This document shows positions 59,165 through 64,000 of a stretch of 64,000 nucleotides of DNA, piece by piece. Below the pieces are notes generated by a model. That model was given only the letters and a program-made list of their open reading frames with translations, was not told the DNA's origin and ran no database searches. Both the position numbers and the translations under genes were made by a program. This DNA comes from Pyricularia pennisetigena (Eukaryota; Ascomycota; Sordariomycetes; Magnaporthales; Pyriculariaceae), in assembly GCF_004337985.1 (NCBI RefSeq), contig NC_043741.1, positions 2,301,348 through 2,365,347 on the forward strand, given 5' to 3'. Every line of letters starts with the position of its first letter. Position 1 is the stretch's first letter.

Positions 59165-59632
59165 TGTGTAGGTCCGGCGGAGTTGGAGTAAGGTATTTTG
59201 GCCGGAATATATCGGACTACTTGGATATTGTTTGAGAATGTGGTGTTGTTTGCTTTATACGATAGTCGCCGTGCAGTCTGGTCACCTTGGCTTTTTTTGT
59301 TTTCGATAACATCAAATATTCTTGACTTGTGTTCGTCCCATCATAGCTTATCTTGCTGTCAAGCTTGGACTTGATGGTTCAGCAGAACATAAGGCCATTG
59401 AGATTCTTAGCAGAAATTGGGACTTGCAGTTACACGTGTGGATCTTGGATCGCCATGCAATCTCATACCCTTGGTAAAGCTTGCGAGGGTAGATAACATA
59501 GATGTCTGTTCGTGGACCGTCTGCCAAGGAACTAAAAGCTTTCTTTCGCGCGTATCCACACGTTTTTAATGCCAAATAGACCAGGTTTGCAAAGGCCGAA
59601 GCGCTGTTCACGCGGGGATGCAAGGCAGACTC
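59165..59632. other. 3' flank of the copper transporter
   Basis: 468 bp with no convincing ORF. Includes the probable 3' UTR of the Ctr gene. Confidence 0.5.
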
Positions 59633-60127
59633 TTAACATTCGCAAACGTGGCCGTATATGGACTCGAGAGGTCGCGATAGTGACGATGCTTGGATTGGTC
59701 CGCGCCTTATCAAGCCGGACATAATTCTCCTGGTGCGAGGACATGATATGATTCTGTCTACACACGAACTGTTTTCGCTGATGCTTTGGTTCAGCGAAGC
59801 GAGGTACTGATGACGCATGGACTTGTTTCTCGTGGCATATAGGCGCACAGCATGCAGGAAGCCAACTATCAGATATACATAGAATGGTGCCCACGAGAAC
59901 GACTTGGTCGCAATTTCAGCCGACTTTTCTAGCAGCTGGGTGAATCTCTGACTACCCCAGGCAATGTGGAAGGCTGCGAAATTTGATATACATCGAACTA
60001 CTTTTAAGGATCCGAGTATTACTGCCGACACTACGCAGCAAATGCTAATGAGAATGACCAAGGCAGGAACCTCAGATTTGCTCACGTAACCATTTTTTTT
60101 TTTTTCCTTGCTTCCATATTTGGGCAT
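59633..60127 (-). CDS. hypothetical small membrane protein
   Basis: A 164-residue ORF starting MPKYGSKEKKK, with two hydrophobic segments: ALVILISICCVVSAVILGSL near residues 23-42 and FYVYLIVGFLHAVRLY near 84-99. A longer in-frame start at 60280 exists but adds low-quality sequence. There is no family signature, no intron and no conserved neighbour. Codon use is not GC-biased like the strong genes of the window, so this may be non-coding. Confidence 0.25.
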   Translation of the reverse strand: MPKYGSKEKKKNGYVSKSEVPALVILISICCVVSAVILGSLKVVRCISNFAAFHIAWGSQRFTQLLEKSAEIATKSFSWAPFYVYLIVGFLHAVRLYATRNKSMRHQYLASLNQSISENSSCVDRIISCPRTRRIMSGLIRRGPIQASSLSRPLESIYGHVCEC

Positions 60128-61186
60128 CTCCCCTGTCGATTGCTGTGGCCTCAATGCCACAATCACGCAGAAGAGATAACAACTAGATTTAGAAAAAAAA
60201 TTCGGAAGGATAAGGAGGAAACAGAAGGGTTTTTTTTTAGCCTTTTCCCCCAAGCCACTCCGCTTGCTTCTGCTAAACAAGGGCGTTTGTTGGTGCTTGT
60301 TTTCGGTGTGGACGTTGGCCTGACCTGGTTCGATTTATGATTAGACAGGGTTTGACCAACAACGCCACATGAAGATTTTTTTTTTTTTTCAAGAAGCTAC
60401 GAATAGGCTGGGATCAGACATAATAAAGGGCTGAAAAAAAACTTAGCAAGGGATTGAAGAGAAACTGGCTCGAAAACTGGGCACAACGGCAGCATGAAGC
60501 AAGCCCCAGTACCTCGATGCACATACGATTCGGGGCTTGATGTTGAATCCTGCACCTTGTCGATCCTCATGCCCCCCATTGCTAACTTGGCGTTTTGCAA
60601 GGCGCTTCAGCGGTGAACCAGTCTTTCACATTCTCGACACAAGGGCGCACGTTGCTTAAATTGAGTTTTAGTTGCCGTTTTCAGGTACCAACCCCACTGC
60701 CGCAAAGCTTGGGCAATGCTTCCAGTCGGTGGGCCAGTTGTTTCTGGTGACGCGTACTTCTGTGTGCTTCTCACGATTTTGGGTCTTTGGACATCTAAAT
60801 TGGTTTATGTGGTCAAACTTCTTTGGTTTTTGACATCTATAGAGAATCCATATGTCTAAGGCGGCAACGTATCAGCTCAACCGGCTTCAACTATTTGGCA
60901 ATCAACGACTTTGAAGACTACCTTGTCCACGCAAGACCATTATCCATAGAACAGATCCAGCCATCTTGATCACAAACCATTGTAATCTGCATATCACGCC
61001 GCAATCTGTCTATTTCAGTAGTTTGGAATTCGGATCAAGCATAGAGGTGGGAACCGATTCGGTATCACCCTCTAGTTAACGTGATCTAACTGACAGAAAG
61101 CCAGATTCATTACATCGTGCTTGTCATCCTGGCATTCGACACGGCGCAAGGAATCAGGCCGGTAGCTGACTGATTGCAAGTTCAAG
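60128..61186. other. intergenic region
   Basis: About 1 kb with short A/T runs (60189-60200, 60375-60390). No recognisable gene. Confidence 0.45.
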
Positions 61187-61402
61187 ATGTTCTGCTTTGG
61201 AAATGGCAGCAAAAGGCGGGACGCTGAGAACTTCAACCACAGTCTCAGGCGACCTTCAGGCTCGGGCGGTGTCTTCAGGTTCGAGAGGACACTGAGATAC
61301 GACTTTAGCACAGGGATGCCATTCAGCAAGTCCAGGAGTTCTTCGCACAAGTCACTCGACTCGAAAGCAAGTGGTGAAGTGGCGCAGAAGATTGAGAAGT
61401 GA
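61187..61402 (+). CDS. hypothetical small basic protein
   Basis: A 71-residue ORF starting MFCFGNGSKRRDAENFNHSL, rich in Ser, Arg and Lys with a lysine-rich end. The composition is compatible with a real small protein, but there is no family match, signal peptide or supporting context. The antisense strand is also open. Confidence 0.25.
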   Translation: MFCFGNGSKRRDAENFNHSLRRPSGSGGVFRFERTLRYDFSTGMPFSKSRSSSHKSLDSKASGEVAQKIEK

Positions 61403-61912
61403 AAGGGGGAAGGCTGACGAGGCTTTGATAGTGGGCCATGTTTTTGGCTGTTGGGCATTTTGCGAAGGAGAGGCATTGGATATACAGCACACCAACCTTG
61501 ATATAATCTGTCACTTATCTGCTGGCTTAATGGCAGCCCAAAATGTATATGGTGGTAAAGATGCAGATGATTTGTGTAATCGACCAGCTCACATCAAACG
61601 CTGATCAGATTTGTGGCACCTTGTTCTGTGAGTCTTTTCCTCTGGGGGCCTACCTATTCTGGCGTCCATGCCTTCCTCATTGGGCCCACCCGATCATTCC
61701 TGGATCGAGGCAAACAGGACAAACATGTGCAGAATAATTTTCTCGTCCTGCCTGCCTGCTTGCCCCGCGCTTGATTTTAATCTTCTCTTCACTTTGCCTG
61801 GCGGGTTGTGTGCCGAACCTTTCCATCAATATCACAGCACTGAACACTACGCATTCATTTGTATCATATCCCATCGTGTGGTCTTGAGCTGGCATCAGGA
61901 TAACCAAGAATC
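61403..61912. other. upstream region of the DUF6604-like gene
   Basis: 510 bp with no convincing ORF, presumed promoter and 5' UTR of the gene starting at 61913. Confidence 0.45.
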
Positions 61913-64000
61913 ATGGCTGATCTCGATTCCTATCTCGCCTACAAGCGGGAGACCAAATACTTGGTGTTCTGGCTTCTCCATACGTCCAACTCCATCATCA
62001 CTACCAAGGCGCCTCGTGAACCCAACCTCGAACCCAATACAACTGGTCAAGTCACGGTCGCAACCCTCGTGCCCCTCGCCGAACTCATCTCTCGGTACAC
62101 AAAAAGCACTCCGACCATAGTTCTTCGTGTCTTTAGGACCGTCATATCTGCCAGGAAAGCCACGTGTGTGCATTATGCCCGTCTCGCAGCGCAGAATCCG
62201 GATGACCTCTCACTGGCCAGAGGCAATGCCTCTCACCGTCACTTCAATGACGCTCTCGAGGCTGCTTATATTGCTCTCGGCGGGGAAGATCAATTGACGG
62301 CGGCATTGTCTGAGGAACATAGTGACTATGACGTTGAAGAGCTCGAAAGAATGGTATTCTCAAACAGTTTTTCAGCATTGTCCGTTGAGGGAAGTGACGA
62401 AGACTCTGGAGCAGAGCCAGTATCTGTCACCAACATCGCGCCCATCAGAAAGCAGCAGCGGAAGCCTGGCAAAGGAAGGCGAGGCCGAAGGGGTAGCAGG
62501 ATCAAAGGTGGAAGACATGACCCGTCGCAGCGAAAAGGTAAGAAAATACACCCCTCCACCAAGCAGAAAGTATGATAGCTGACATTACTTTACTAACGTG
62601 GCTTAAAAATAATTTAGCGCTCGAGGGTATATCTGTCGACGGCTTTGGCATCATCAGCGATGATGATAGTCATATCAGCATCGAGTATGTCATGGCTGTG
62701 AGCTGCCTGGCAGAGGAATGGTGCCACCTCCGCAGCTGGCTGAACATGGTCTGGTTTCGAGCTGCTCACGGCAAACTTAACAACGCAGTTGCTGGGGTTA
62801 TCACGAAAGTCGCGTTTTCCATCCAGAAGCAGACGGAACTGGCCATCTTTGTTGACTTCCAGGGGCGTGATTCCTACAAGTCGGTTCTTGAAGCATTGAA
62901 TAGCGGTCGAAACAGTCTCTCACTCGACAAGAGCCACTTTCTCAATACTAGCGACAGACAGGATCTGAAAGAGCAATGTCTTGCCCATACATATAGGTAT
63001 TTGATCGATTTCATAGCCGACTACCAGAAAACTAGAACGGGGAAGCCTACCAAGCCTATGCTGCGGGAGATCGGCTCCTGGAGTCCAAATGCATGCCTTT
63101 CGGATTTCACTCGCCCGCAGAGACTCAAATGGCGTCGGGCCTATACCATCAACTGGCTCTATGACCTTGTCAACACATATGCGTACCCTGCCATAAAGAC
63201 TCAGGGTTCTGCAGCGGACTGCAAACTCGAAGACATCGACTGGAGCGCGAATGGACCCTGGAATCCAACCACAAGTAATCAACGACGGCTTTATGGGCTG
63301 AACGAGTTTGCGGCTGCAGTCACAACCCTTGCCATGCAAAAGGAGGGCAAAGACGTCAGCACTCGAATACCTTCCTCACTGGTGTTTCAACTTCAGATTA
63401 TTGTGGACTCGTTTACTGTCAGTTACGGATGGATGAACCTCGACCTGAAGGATGCACAGGCCCAATACAGTCTGCAACCCCCAAGGACTGGCATGTCCAA
63501 TATATTCAATTTTATCTTTGGTGAAGCCAGACCACCTGGTTGTGGCTGCGGCAACAAATCGGTCTCGGGGACTCAGGACGGTGCTCATGATCTTCACAAC
63601 ATTGTGGCTCAAGAATACCCTTCACGCTTTGCCCAGACCAAGGCAGCAAAGCTTCTGTACCGGACAATAGTCGACATGGACAACTTTCTTGGAAAATTCT
63701 GGCCTGAGGATAATCAAAATGCTACCATGGCAGGTATCCACGCGTCCAGATTCAGCAATGTTGTTGAGCCGGGTCTTTGTGCATTGTGGGAGTACTCTCC
63801 TGCTCTCTGCGGAACCGGCCTCGCCGAGGCCATTGACTACCTGCATAACGCTTCAATCCTGATGCTCAACAAGGCTATCGAAGTCGTCTGTCTTATGCAC
63901 ATCTACAACAAAGTTCGACAGACAGGACATCTGGCCCAACCTATCGATATCTTTGAGATCTTGCAGGTTACCTTTCCTGGCGTTTACCGAGATGTGGGTG
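61913..64000 (+). CDS. DUF6604-like fungal protein, truncated by the window end
   Basis: The start ATG and two exons (61913-62537 and 62618-beyond 64000) are visible; the frame is open at the edge. At least 669 residues are encoded here. The N terminus (MADLDSYLAYKRETKYLVFWLLHTSN) and the following LVPLAELISRYTKSTPTIVLRVFRTVISAR match the pattern I know for the fungal DUF6604 domain. A basic, low-complexity linker (RKQQRKPGKGRRGRRGSRIK, near 185-205) precedes the rest of the domain (VMAVSCLAEEWCHLRSW onward). The molecular function of this family is unknown. Its members are large fungal proteins, so most of this one probably lies beyond the window. Confidence 0.75.

Overview
The window is nuclear DNA of a filamentous ascomycete (Pezizomycotina, most likely a Sordariomycete). 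Genes carry short introns (about 65-250 nt) with GTNNGT donors and YAG acceptors. The gene set is typically fungal: a fusarinine-type siderophore synthetase, a Zn2Cys6 regulator, a fungal Ctr copper transporter, a DUF6604-like protein and a large HMG-CoA reductase with a sterol-sensing domain. The species cannot be named from sequence alone. Six N gaps interrupt the window (5692-5696, 8524-8857, 14362-14427, 15810-15838, 33797-34697, 41441-41525), and four of them abut poly-A/T runs.

Layout. 1-9.3 kb is AT-rich and gene-poor. It holds one small secreted protein gene, two copies of a short inverted-repeat (MITE-like) element, a tRNA-like SINE-type remnant and otherwise nothing coding that I can support. 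9.3-17 kb holds an intracellular family-2 beta-galactosidase, a YwbE-domain protein with a C-terminal zinc-finger motif, a broken gene fragment, and a secreted proteinase-K-like subtilase. 17-23.9 kb is a 6.9-kb stretch without a recognisable gene. 23.9-39.3 kb holds an anion:cation-symporter MFS carrier and then the most distinctive locus: a SidD/NPS6-type siderophore NRPS (minus strand) diverging from a full-length ABC-B exporter of the SitT type (plus strand), with a 901-N gap between them. 39.6-50 kb holds a secreted protein of unknown function, a divergent pair made of an ER-retained PDI-like protein without CxxC and a secretory prolyl-4-hydroxylase-like oxygenase, an intron-containing tRNA-Pro(AGG), and a Zn2Cys6 regulator. 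50-64 kb holds HMG-CoA reductase, nicotinamidase, a Ctr copper transporter, two doubtful small ORFs and the 5' part of a DUF6604-like gene that runs off the window.

How the genes connect. The NRPS and ABC transporter form the expected core for making and moving an extracellular hydroxamate siderophore. Its anhydromevalonyl building block derives from mevalonate, the product of the HMG-CoA reductase about 18 kb away, although that enzyme mainly serves ergosterol synthesis. The PDI-like and P4H-like genes share a 655-bp divergent promoter and are homologous to the two subunit types of animal collagen prolyl 4-hydroxylase, so they may work together in the secretory pathway.

Several gene models here needed splicing that a plain ORF view misses. 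The NRPS gains 251 N-terminal residues. The PDI-like gene is completed by a signal-peptide exon plus an 8-nt micro-exon. All coordinates, splice sites and residue numbers were derived by hand from the sequence; family names rest on recognised motifs, not on database searches.
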